Part shown: piece by piece, positions 23,179 to 29,961 of the stretch
Layout: the number at the start of each line of letters is the position of its first letter
Numbering within the stretch: position 1 is the first letter of the stretch
Origin: an uncultured Sulfurovum sp.
GTDB lineage: Bacteria; Campylobacterota; Campylobacteria; Campylobacterales; Sulfurovaceae
Direction: 5' to 3'
Assembly (NCBI GenBank): GCA_947311605.1
Contig: CAMZLC010000119.1
Coordinates: 1 to 29,961 of the forward strand
Length of the DNA: 29,961 nucleotides
Notes under the pieces: model-generated
The model's database searches: none
What the model was told of the DNA's origin: nothing
The model's input: only the letters and a program-made list of their open reading frames with translations
Made by a program: the position numbers and the translations under genes

Positions 23179-23624
23179 CACTCTATATCGATGGGGATGC
23201 CTTTCCAAATCTTCTCAAGCCTATTGTACTCAGAGCCATCGAGCGCCTCAAGCTTCCGACTGTTGTCATCGCCAACAAAAAAATCCATATCGGAAACTCA
23301 TCCCATATCAGCTCTGTCCTTGTGTCACAGGGTGCTGACGAGGCAGACCATCGTATCGTGGAGATGGTAACATCCGGAGACCTGGTCATCACGGCAGATA
23401 TCCCTTTGGCAGATCGTCTCATCAGCAAAGGCGCCCATGCCATAGACCACAGAGGCGAACGCTACACCACCGAGAATATCAAACAGTATCTGGCAATGCG
23501 CAACCTTATGGAAAGCATTCGCGAAACAGGTGAGATCACAGGAGGTCCCAAACCCTTTGGCAGCAAAGATGCCCACGCTTTTGCCAATCAGCTCAATGCT
23601 TTTTTGGCAAAGCACAGAAGATAG
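23175..23624 (+). CDS. YaiI/UPF0178 (DUF188) protein
   Basis: 149 aa, UPF0178 family. Typical features: LYIDGDAFPN at the start (acidic residues as in PIN-like nuclease folds), VVIANKKIHIG, GADEADHRIVEMV, DLVITADIPLADRLISKGAHAIDHRGERYT and GGPKPFGSKDAHAFANQL at the end. A nuclease or metal-dependent role is suspected from the fold but not established. ATGA overlap with ywbE makes recA-ywbE-yaiI one translationally coupled unit. It converges with the DUF3482 gene across 11 nt with no hairpin. Confidence 0.92.
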   Translation: MTLYIDGDAFPNLLKPIVLRAIERLKLPTVVIANKKIHIGNSSHISSVLVSQGADEADHRIVEMVTSGDLVITADIPLADRLISKGAHAIDHRGERYTTENIKQYLAMRNLMESIRETGEITGGPKPFGSKDAHAFANQLNAFLAKHRR

Positions 23625-23635
23625 GTCTACCCTGT

Positions 23636-25042
23636 TTAGAGCACCACCTTATCTATACAAGTCAAAATGAGCGCTTCATACCTTTGCATCTCTTCTCCCT
23701 CCAGCGCTTTGCCTGTGCGAAACTTCGTATGTATTTTTTCCAATGACTTTCGCATCTCCTCACTCATCCAGAGTGTCTTGAACGAGGTATCCATCGCTAT
23801 CTCTGCCGTGCCTCTCTTGGCATGGGATCGTCTAGAAATAGCAGAGAGATGATACAGTGACCGTCCCAGCAGAATATAGGGGAAATTCCTGTTTTCCATA
23901 GGTCCTGTCTCCAAGTATTTACTGCCTAATGTTCTGCCCAAAAGCTTCACCTCTGCTATCTTGTCAAAACCAAAATAGGCACCCACGCCTCCGACTACTG
24001 CTCCGATCGCTCCTCCCAGCAGGAGCGTATGCCCGGCAAACAGCAGGTCGATCCCCGCACCGGTCACCGCACCGCCCGTGATACCCGTGACAAGCATCTC
24101 CTCTCTGCTTAGCCCAAAAATAGACTCGCTCTCTTTCGAAAACAGATCGATCTCTTCAAACAGTAGTTTCTCCTGCACTTTTTGGAGTCGCTTATGCTGC
24201 CATAGTTTCTCTATGGTCTGTTGCGACCTCTCCTCCAATACCCTGAGATGATTTTGGTAGAGCGTGCGCACCTTTTGCTCCTGCGCTTCACTGGGTGTCT
24301 CATTTTGTATCTGTAGCTGCACCACATAGGAAAGCGTGTTTTGCATGAGACGGGCAATGGTTTTGGCACTCTCTTCCCGTTTCTGTTTTACAGAGTGTTC
24401 GAACAGCCCTATGGAGCGCTTCACCAAAGGAGTCCACGCCTCTTCGAGCTGTGCCATCGTCTCCAGCAGTGCTATTTTTTGTGCAGGGTCCGTACACATC
24501 GGATCATACTCCCTGACAGACCGAAAATACTGCTCCAGTGCCCTTCTCCACTCCTGGGTGTAGTCGCTGCTCTCTATACGATTGATCAGTGCCATAGAGG
24601 GCTGACCTGTCCAGCGCAGGATCTCCATCTCCGCCTCATACTCTACGCCATACGGTTTGGAGCCATCTACCACATAGATGATACCTGCTCCCTGCACAAT
24701 AGGCGTGAGAAGTTCGACCTCGTCATTGTATTTCGGGTCATGCTGATGTGCTCTGATAAATGCCTCTACCGCTTCGGCTCTTCTATGTGCAGACACATCC
24801 TGACGGTGCAGCCATGCCAGCACCTGTCTGGCACGCTGGAATCCAGGGGTATCAAAAAGCGTATACACCACAGTACCATCCACCCTGAAGGGGAAACTGC
24901 GGCTTTTTGTCGTAGTGCCTGGCGTGTCAGAGATCTTTACGCTGTCATCATTGGCCAGAGATGCCACGATGCTGCTCTTGCCCTTGTTGGGGTGACCTAC
25001 TACGGCAAATTTGGGAGTGGGTGTATTTAGCTGTAGTGCCAT
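23636..25042 (-). CDS. DUF3482 GTPase
   Basis: An Era/TrmE-like GTPase with a DUF3482 C-terminus, 468 aa. G1 is GHPNKGKSS (16-24), G2-like Thr in TPGTTTKSR, G3 DTPGF, and NRIES stands in place of NKxD (degenerate G4). After a coiled-coil-rich middle comes a glycine-rich hydrophobic stretch (GAVTGAGIDLLFAGHTLLLGG) that could be two short membrane hairpins. I start at the ATG at 25040-25042, which has AAAGG 7 nt upstream; ATGs at 25048 and 25087 are in frame but poorly placed. It overlaps the DUF2868 gene by 16 nt; the two families are usual partners. Cellular role is unknown. Confidence 0.85.
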   Translation of the reverse strand: MALQLNTPTPKFAVVGHPNKGKSSIVASLANDDSVKISDTPGTTTKSRSFPFRVDGTVVYTLFDTPGFQRARQVLAWLHRQDVSAHRRAEAVEAFIRAHQHDPKYNDEVELLTPIVQGAGIIYVVDGSKPYGVEYEAEMEILRWTGQPSMALINRIESSDYTQEWRRALEQYFRSVREYDPMCTDPAQKIALLETMAQLEEAWTPLVKRSIGLFEHSVKQKREESAKTIARLMQNTLSYVVQLQIQNETPSEAQEQKVRTLYQNHLRVLEERSQQTIEKLWQHKRLQKVQEKLLFEEIDLFSKESESIFGLSREEMLVTGITGGAVTGAGIDLLFAGHTLLLGGAIGAVVGGVGAYFGFDKIAEVKLLGRTLGSKYLETGPMENRNFPYILLGRSLYHLSAISRRSHAKRGTAEIAMDTSFKTLWMSEEMRKSLEKIHTKFRTGKALEGEEMQRYEALILTCIDKVVL

Positions 25043-26415
25043 AGCCATACCTTTGGGTGGTTGAGCGCGGAGAGTTTCCTCCCCCATATAGCCAGCTCTT
25101 TTTCTTTGGGGATATACGCATCCGCTACTGTGCCTATGGGCATGATAGTGACCCGGTCTGCAGTCTGTGCCAGGTCAGTGACAAAATCCAGAATATCCAT
25201 GGTAGGGGGCTCCCATGATTTGACATACAGCAGTATTTCTCCCCCGCTCTCTGCAGTGACCTGCCTGTCCTCTGCCAGCGTATGGCTTCCACCAACACTC
25301 TGGCTCTTCTGTGCCTCTATCCGCATGCTGTCATTCTGCAGAGATATCGCCTCATCACCCATTGCCCATCCCAGTACTGCCGTGTAGGTATGCATGGGAG
25401 AGGTGACCATATTTTGATAGTGACGGCTCCTTTGCACAAACGGCTGTTCCTGACTAACTGCCGTACTGCTGACGACAGGTGTTTCCATCTGATAGAGCAG
25501 CTTTTCTGCCTCTTCTACTTTCAGCAGCGATCTCTCTAACGCCTTACGAAAACCATACCGTGCCGCCATCCAAACCAGCACGCGCAACACTATGGCATAA
25601 AAGAGTGTCGCGCAGGCCAAAAACTTCCACCACTCTCCCAGTACATCGGCATTGGCCACCATGGTACGGTCAAGCTGCCCCCCCAGTCTGAAATACTGGC
25701 TTTTCTCTATCAGTTCGACAGAGGGTAAGGCAGCAGGTATCCATGTGCGCCACGGCCATGCCAGCCCATGCAGAAATGTATGCAGTCCATCAGGTGACAC
25801 ATGGAGTGTCGTACTCCAAGCAAACGCCACATCCTTGGTCGCCACAATCCCAAGCAGTGCCGATAGCAAACCTATGGCAAACAGCAGGGAGAGCAACTGC
25901 GCCCTTTTGATCACAAGCCAATTGATCCACAGTGGGGGCAGCTGTATCTCCGAGAGAATACTCTGTGTCTTTCCGGGAAAGAATCCCAGTATCTTCTCCA
26001 TCCAATAAGCGGGAGAGAGATGCACAAGCATACTCTGCGCATGATGGGCTCTCAGCATAGACAGAAGTGCCAAAAACATCGTCAAAAGTGGTATGAAAAC
26101 GGCCACAGCCAAAAAATAGATCACATTGACCGGCGCTTTACCGTTATAGCTGAGCAGTGCTGCCCCGGATAAAAATCCGGCAATAAGTGCGAAAATACCG
26201 AGTGCCAGCGAGATACCATAAAGATATTTGCAAAACAGTTCGCCCGGTGTCGGCCAGGAAAGGCTGTGTCTATGCGCTTTGGCCCAGACCGAAAGTTTCT
26301 TCTTGGCAGAGAGGTTTCTGCACTGTTTTTCCAGTGCCAATGTCCTATTCTCTTCATGGCTTGTGCGATGCTTTTGCAACAGCTGATACAGATCTATGGA
26401 GGTACGCAGATTCAT
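25027..26415 (-). CDS. DUF2868 multi-pass membrane protein
   Basis: A 462-aa inner-membrane protein with about four hydrophobic segments (~residues 66-92, 97-120, 172-193 and 268-285) and cytoplasmic N- and C-terminal regions. The layout and the partnership with a DUF3482 GTPase downstream identify it as DUF2868. The C-terminal part has a P-loop-unrelated Rossmann-like run (GGEILLYVKSWEPPTMDILDFV, RVTIMPIG). No known activity. First gene of the pair, reading away from the zinc-ribbon gene. Confidence 0.83.
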   Translation of the reverse strand: MNLRTSIDLYQLLQKHRTSHEENRTLALEKQCRNLSAKKKLSVWAKAHRHSLSWPTPGELFCKYLYGISLALGIFALIAGFLSGAALLSYNGKAPVNVIYFLAVAVFIPLLTMFLALLSMLRAHHAQSMLVHLSPAYWMEKILGFFPGKTQSILSEIQLPPLWINWLVIKRAQLLSLLFAIGLLSALLGIVATKDVAFAWSTTLHVSPDGLHTFLHGLAWPWRTWIPAALPSVELIEKSQYFRLGGQLDRTMVANADVLGEWWKFLACATLFYAIVLRVLVWMAARYGFRKALERSLLKVEEAEKLLYQMETPVVSSTAVSQEQPFVQRSRHYQNMVTSPMHTYTAVLGWAMGDEAISLQNDSMRIEAQKSQSVGGSHTLAEDRQVTAESGGEILLYVKSWEPPTMDILDFVTDLAQTADRVTIMPIGTVADAYIPKEKELAIWGRKLSALNHPKVWLWHYS

Positions 26416-26438
26416 GCTGCTATTTTAGCATATTTTGG

Positions 26439-26444
26439 TATACT
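26439..26444 (+). promoter_or_regulatory. -10 box of the zinc-ribbon gene
   Basis: TATACT in GGTATACTC, ~19 nt before the AAGGAG ribosome site at 26463-26468. It fixes the transcript start near 26451, downstream of all in-frame ATGs of this frame. Confidence 0.45.
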
Positions 26445-26474
26445 CAAGCCTATTCCTCTACCAAGGAGCGTGCC

Positions 26475-26726
26475 ATAGATATCTATCTCTTGTTATTTTT
26501 GGTGATTGTTTTGGTGGGGTCGATCTCTGTCTACATCTATTATCTCAAAGAAAAAAATGAGCACCTCTGTGCTATCGAGTCGGGAATCTGCCCCAAATGC
26601 AAACAAGCCTCTATCGTGCTGAATGACCGCAGAGGCGGAGGCTGCGGCCCCAAGCTGGTCAGCTTCTACTGTACCGAATGCGGGTACGAAAACAGCTTCA
26701 GTGTCGATAACGGGTGTGGGCTCTAG
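26475..26726 (+). CDS. membrane-anchored zinc-ribbon protein, apparent ATA start
   Basis: An 83-aa protein: one membrane helix (IYLLLFLVIVLVGSISVYIYY, ~3-23), then a charged linker and a zinc ribbon with CPKC (39-42) and CTEC (66-69) plus an odd Gly-rich GGGCG insert. I do not recognise a named family. AAGGAG (26463-26468) is 6 nt before an ATA codon (26475-26477). The frame has no ATG or GTG there; the next in-frame alternative is TTG at 26490, 21 nt from AAGGAG. So it uses a rare AUA start, or an ATG has mutated to ATA. The last 4 nt overlap the convergent MFS gene. Confidence 0.62.
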   Translation: MDIYLLLFLVIVLVGSISVYIYYLKEKNEHLCAIESGICPKCKQASIVLNDRRGGGCGPKLVSFYCTECGYENSFSVDNGCGL

Positions 26727-27880
26727 GCGGACTGCCTTTTGGCTTGTTTCCCAAGTATCCATGCTATGGGAATGGCTCCGATGGCTACGATATTGAACAC
26801 CATGAAGGTCGCTGAAAGCCCTACCAAATCCCCCAGAAACCCTACCGCAAAAACGACGACCAAACTCACGCCGAAATTGATAGACATATACATACTGTTC
26901 ATGAAGGTGGGCATATGCGAATCTGTATCCTGCACTGCGGCCATCAAAACAGGATTGGCAGAGAAGAGAAAGAGCCCCAACAGTGCCAGTGCCACTATGC
27001 TGTCCGTCGAGCGAAACAGTGCCATGCAGAGCACCGCTCCGGTACTAGAGAGTAGCAATGTTCTGGTTCGACCTATCTTGTCCGAGAGGCTGCCCGAAGC
27101 AAGCGTGCCAAGTACGCCGAAAAACTGCAAGACCGACAGAGCAATGCCGGCCATCCACAGAGATGCACCTTGACCCGTCAAATAGACAGGCAGGTACAGC
27201 GTCAGCGCACTTTTCATTCCTGCCTGAAACAAGATATAGAGACCCAGTACTGTCAAAAATGGCGCAAACCGCTTGAGCACTTTTTTTGTGTCACCCTTCT
27301 CTTTGGGCTTGGAAATTGGCCGGTGCAGATCGAAGTCTTTGAGTTTGACATAGAGGATTAGTGACGCAAGGAGTCCGATGGGCATCAGGCGCCAGATCCC
27401 TTCCAATCCCCACCAAGATACAGCTGCCGTGACCAGCAACGGGCCAATGGTCCTTGCCGACTCTCCACCAACCATGAAAAAGCTCATTCCCGTACCCGTA
27501 CGGTCACCTGCCGCCTCCTTGATCATAGTAGGGGAGGGGACATGAAACAGCGCTGCACTGATGCCTGCCACGAACAAAAGCACAAAGAGCGCCGCATAGG
27601 TATTTGCCAACCCGAGCAGGCTCATGCTGATCGCTGTGATGCCCGGTGTCAGTATCACAAAATATTTGGCGCCTCTTTTTTCCGCGATCAGCCCAAAAAA
27701 AGGATTGAAGAGGGAGGGAATACGTGTCAAAATATTGAGAAATGCCGCCATCGAGAGACTCATCCCCATCTTCTCGATCAACAGTGGCAGCAAAGGTGCC
27801 AGAAAGGAGGAAAAAATATCATGGGCCATATGCGCAAAAGAGATCGTGAGTACTTCTGCTTTTTTGAATGTCTTACTCAA
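26723..27880 (-). CDS. MFS exporter of the Fsr (fosmidomycin-resistance-like) type
   Basis: A 385-aa, 12-helix major facilitator permease in the inner membrane. The N-terminal SFAHMAHDIFSSFLAPLLPLLIEKMG with its His/Asp is like that of Fsr-type drug exporters; the MFS A-motif equivalents FFGLIAEKRGAKY and GSLSDKIGRTRT follow helices 2 and 8. A long charged central loop (KPKEKGDTKK) separates the halves. Substrate is unknown: drug or small-metabolite efflux is likely. It lies 14 nt after fur on the same strand, so it may be co-transcribed and iron-responsive. Confidence 0.85.
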   Translation of the reverse strand: MSKTFKKAEVLTISFAHMAHDIFSSFLAPLLPLLIEKMGMSLSMAAFLNILTRIPSLFNPFFGLIAEKRGAKYFVILTPGITAISMSLLGLANTYAALFVLLFVAGISAALFHVPSPTMIKEAAGDRTGTGMSFFMVGGESARTIGPLLVTAAVSWWGLEGIWRLMPIGLLASLILYVKLKDFDLHRPISKPKEKGDTKKVLKRFAPFLTVLGLYILFQAGMKSALTLYLPVYLTGQGASLWMAGIALSVLQFFGVLGTLASGSLSDKIGRTRTLLLSSTGAVLCMALFRSTDSIVALALLGLFLFSANPVLMAAVQDTDSHMPTFMNSMYMSINFGVSLVVVFAVGFLGDLVGLSATFMVFNIVAIGAIPIAWILGKQAKRQSA

Positions 27881-27894
27881 GTGCTACCTTCTCA

Positions 27895-28359
27895 TTATCT
27901 CTTTTGTTGACATGCCTTGCAGACACCATAAAGTTGCATCAAGTGGTGGGTGAGTGCAAAGCCATTCGCTTCAGCAATCTCTTCCTGAAGCGATTCTATC
28001 TTCTCATTTTCAAACTCTATGATCTTGCCACATTCTTCACAGATGAGATGGTCATGGTGTGGCTTGTTGGCGATCTCAAATTTTTTGCCCTGTGTGCCCA
28101 GCGAAATAGAGCTGACAAGGCCATTCTCTTCCAGCAGTGCCAGCGTGCGATATACGGTGGCGATACCGATATTAATTTCGGGATATTTTTCTTTGACCAG
28201 CAGATAGAGATTTTCTGAGGTGAAATGCTCGGGGTTCTCATAGAGTGTCTGCAGTATCGCCTCTCTTTGCGAGGTGAATTTGAGACCGTTTTTTCGGATA
28301 ATCTCTTTAAACATCTCCAAAAATGCATCATAGCTTATTTCAGTAAATTCCATCTTCAT
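27895..28359 (-). CDS. fur: ferric uptake regulator Fur
   Basis: A 154-aa winged-helix metalloregulator. Residues 1-~85 hold the DNA-binding domain (GLKFTSQREAILQTLY, IATVYRTLALLEENGLV), then the dimerisation domain with HHDHLICEECGKIIEFE and a second CKACQQKR cysteine pair (structural zinc). The ATG at 28357-28359 has AAGGA 6 nt upstream and starts MKMEFTEISYD; the longer frame to 28434 lacks a ribosome site. PerR cannot be fully excluded, but the sequence favours Fur. An imperfect Fur-box-like repeat lies just upstream, suggesting autoregulation. Confidence 0.92.
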   Translation of the reverse strand: MKMEFTEISYDAFLEMFKEIIRKNGLKFTSQREAILQTLYENPEHFTSENLYLLVKEKYPEINIGIATVYRTLALLEENGLVSSISLGTQGKKFEIANKPHHDHLICEECGKIIEFENEKIESLQEEIAEANGFALTHHLMQLYGVCKACQQKR

Positions 28360-28373
28360 GTGATTTCCTTGAT

Positions 28374-28392
28374 GATATTGATAGTCATATGA
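28374..28392 (-). promoter_or_regulatory. Fur-box-like site upstream of fur
   Basis: GATATTGATAGTCATATGA matches the 19-bp Fur box consensus GATAATGATAATCATTATC at about 13 positions and contains the perfect 8-bp palindrome TCATATGA. It lies 15 nt before the fur ATG, where a repressor could block transcription. Confidence 0.45.
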
Positions 28393-28437
28393 TAGCGAAA
28401 AAATCTCTGTACTTGCAATACGCCTACAAACCATGCA

Positions 28438-28746
28438 TCACAATCGCTCTGCCCTAAGTGCCTGGAGCAGTCTATCAGCCTCGGTGAAAAGCGCATATTC
28501 CTCTATCCCCTCCTGAAGCAGAGGGAGGTATTTTTCATAGACCTTCCAGAGTCTTCTGGCTCCCTCCATTTTCTCCCGCCTGACCAGCTCAAAGGCAGTG
28601 GCACCGTTGATGTAGCCTTTGAGCAGCTTGGTCAGGGGGTGCGTCTGTTTTTTATACTGTTTCCACTGCTGCTCCATCTCCTCATGAGCCTCTGCAAATC
28701 TCTCATTTTTGAGATGCTGGATAAATGTCTCAAGTGTTTTTCTCAT
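28438..28746 (-). CDS. DUF309 domain protein
   Basis: A 102-aa helical protein with the DUF309 pattern: FAEAHEEMEQQWK (the 'EAHE..E..W' motif), then LLKGYINGATAFELVRREKMEGARRLWKVYEKYL. Function is unknown; the conserved His/Glu hint at a metal or small-ligand site. Its ATG overlaps the stop of the methionine sulfoxide reductase gene (ATGA), so the two are coupled. The 78-nt gap before fur holds the Fur-box-like site. Confidence 0.82.
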   Translation of the reverse strand: MRKTLETFIQHLKNERFAEAHEEMEQQWKQYKKQTHPLTKLLKGYINGATAFELVRREKMEGARRLWKVYEKYLPLLQEGIEEYALFTEADRLLQALRAERL

Positions 28747-29648
28747 GACTTTCTCTTTTCAAATCTTGGTACATACCCATGACAATAGGGTTCTGTACCC
28801 TTTTTCTCATAATAGTCCTGATGCCCCTCATCCGCAGCAAAAAACTCTTTTTTCGCCAATACCTGGGTGGCTATGGTGTATCCATTGGCTTCCAGTTTTC
28901 CGATGAGTTCGGCCACCACATTGGCCTCGGCTTCGCTGGATACAAAGACGGCAGAGAGATACTGACTGCCGATATCTGGCCCCTGACCATTGGTCTGTTC
29001 TGGATCGTGAATCTCAAAGAAGCGCTTGATGATCGACGCATAGCTGATCCTGACAGGATCATAGGTCACCTCTACAGTCTCTAGATGACCCGTGCCTCCT
29101 CTGACCACATCATAGTAGTCAGGGTGCATCACATGCCCACCCATAAAGCCGGAGATCACGCTCTCCACCCCCTCAAGTTGCTGCAGATAGTGCTCTACAC
29201 CCCAGAAGCATCCTCCCGCCACATAGGCTTTGGCTCTGTCTGGGTCTGTAGATGCCTCCTCTTCGCTTTTAAATACCAGCGAAACAGAGTTGACACAATG
29301 TCGGGTATTTTTGGGCGTCATCCCCTCCCCCTCAAAAACATGCCCCAGATGCCCACCACAACTGGCACAGACGATCTCTATCCGTCTGCCGTCTGCATCA
29401 AGTATCCTGCGCACGGCACCAGGGATCTCATCATCAAAGCTCGGCCAGCCACAATGGGATTCAAATTTATCCTTCGAGCGATAGAGTTCTGCCCCGCACA
29501 GCCTGCAGGCAAACACACCCTCCTCCTTGACATCCAGAAGCTCTCCCGTAAAGGGTCTCTCCGTTGCTTTGTCCACAAGTACCGCTTTTTCAAATGTGCT
29601 AAGCTTCTCTATATTTTTTCTAAACTTGGTAGTAATATCTGATAACAT
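28743..29648 (-). CDS. msrBA: fused peptide methionine sulfoxide reductase, MsrB-MsrA order
   Basis: A 301-aa bifunctional enzyme reducing R- and S-methionine sulfoxides in proteins. The MsrB domain (~10-128) has zinc cysteines C48/C51 and C94/C97 and the catalytic C118 in TRHCVNSVSL. The MsrA domain (~140-295) has GGCFWG with catalytic C147, GGHVMHPDYYDV and a HQDYYEKK end. Order is B then A, the reverse of the PilB/Helicobacter-type A-B fusion. No signal peptide, so it should be cytoplasmic. GAGGAG lies 6 nt before the ATG. It is followed by DUF309 with a 4-nt overlap. Confidence 0.93.
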   Translation of the reverse strand: MLSDITTKFRKNIEKLSTFEKAVLVDKATERPFTGELLDVKEEGVFACRLCGAELYRSKDKFESHCGWPSFDDEIPGAVRRILDADGRRIEIVCASCGGHLGHVFEGEGMTPKNTRHCVNSVSLVFKSEEEASTDPDRAKAYVAGGCFWGVEHYLQQLEGVESVISGFMGGHVMHPDYYDVVRGGTGHLETVEVTYDPVRISYASIIKRFFEIHDPEQTNGQGPDIGSQYLSAVFVSSEAEANVVAELIGKLEANGYTIATQVLAKKEFFAADEGHQDYYEKKGTEPYCHGYVPRFEKRKS

Positions 29649-29717
29649 GATGGCTCCTCTGTAATGATATAGAGAAGATAGTAACTAAATAAGATTAATT
29701 TAGTCTGTTTTGGAAGA

Positions 29718-29752
29718 TTTTTCCTGACACCGCCGGGCAGTGTCGGCAAAAA
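29718..29752. other. hairpin downstream of infC
   Basis: The arms GACAC/GTGTC extend inward to an 8-bp stem with a 3-nt loop and outward through TTTTT/AAAAA tracts. On the infC strand the T-run precedes rather than follows the stem, so it is not a textbook intrinsic terminator. Confidence 0.45.
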
Positions 29753-29764
29753 GAGAGACGCGTA

Positions 29765-29961
29765 CTATTTTTTGAGTGGGGTCACATACATGTTGACATA
29801 ACGACCTTCTTGATGGGCACCCTTTTCAAGATTGCCCAGATCTTCCAGCATGGGCCATACGCGTTCCAGCACATCCTTGCCCAGCTGTGGCGTAGCCATC
29901 TCGCGACCCCTGAGAAATACCCTGAGTTTCACATGTTTTCCTTTTTCGAGGAATTCTCTGG
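29765..29961 (-). CDS. infC: translation initiation factor IF-3, C-terminal part (runs off the window)
   Basis: The minus strand encodes the last 64 residues of IF-3: FLEKGKHVKLRVFLRGREM followed by ATPQLGKDVLERVWPMLEDLG, ending YVNMYVTPLKK and TAG. This is the C-terminal domain that binds the 30S platform and polices start-codon choice. The start lies beyond 29961. Confidence 0.95.
   Translation of the reverse strand, partial: REFLEKGKHVKLRVFLRGREMATPQLGKDVLERVWPMLEDLGNLEKGAHQEGRYVNMYVTPLKK

Noticed and set aside
1..29961. CRISPR arrays, insertion sequences, integrase or rRNA genes
   Set aside because: No regularly spaced repeats, transposase motifs or rRNA sequence seen on either strand.

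Overview
The window looks like a chromosomal segment of a campylobacterotal (epsilonproteobacterial) chemolithotroph, closest in character to Sulfurovum or Sulfurimonas. This is inferred from protein families and promoter style, not from a database search. The main pointers are an RNase J with a long basic Asn/Gln-rich N-terminal extension, a futalosine-pathway MqnD gene, a short MurB of the Helicobacter/Campylobacter length, compact operons with ATGA/TGATG junctions, and promoters consisting mostly of a TATAAT-like -10 box without a -35 box. The tRNAs carry encoded CCA ends.

Layout. Positions 1-1336 (minus) hold the start of an unidentified gene, a short nucleoside-phosphorylase-family gene and hisF. 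Positions 1408-6303 (plus) hold rsmA, RNase J, an RsuA/RluB pseudouridine synthase and rarA, a run of rRNA/RNA-processing genes ending in a DNA-repair AAA+ gene. A small membrane-anchored protein and five tRNAs (transcribed Pro-His-Arg-Arg-Leu from a perfect consensus sigma-70 promoter) follow on minus. Next on minus is a three-gene unit: DUF2892 protein, purM and a 54-aa Cys-rich protein too short for usual ORF cut-offs. A HI0933-type flavoprotein (plus) and typA (minus) converge on a nested palindromic repeat at 10192-10268. The dGTPase gene is divergent from the next block.

Positions 13325-15021 hold an AT-rich pair: a divergent ThyX-like protein fused by TGATG to a DUF4365 nuclease-fold protein. 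It runs by ATGA overlap into an L,D-transpeptidase gene whose first ~30 codons are also AT-rich. After murB comes a second accessory block (17722-20894): a KAP P-loop NTPase and a DUF4143-type AAA ATPase in a two-gene operon, driven by a promoter that sits inside a perfect 8-bp-arm palindrome. These two blocks are the best candidates for undescribed accessory or defence modules.

The rest is core. mqnD appears to carry a 2-nt deletion at its very N-terminus. Then follow recA-ywbE-yaiI (translationally coupled), a DUF2868/DUF3482 membrane protein-GTPase pair, a tiny membrane zinc-ribbon protein that seems to start at ATA, an Fsr-like MFS exporter, fur with a Fur-box-like site, DUF309, a fused MsrB-MsrA, and the 3' end of infC at the window edge. 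Only short intergenic stretches exist; no gap exceeds 300 bases except the tRNA cluster. I saw no CRISPR array, transposase, rRNA or integrase.
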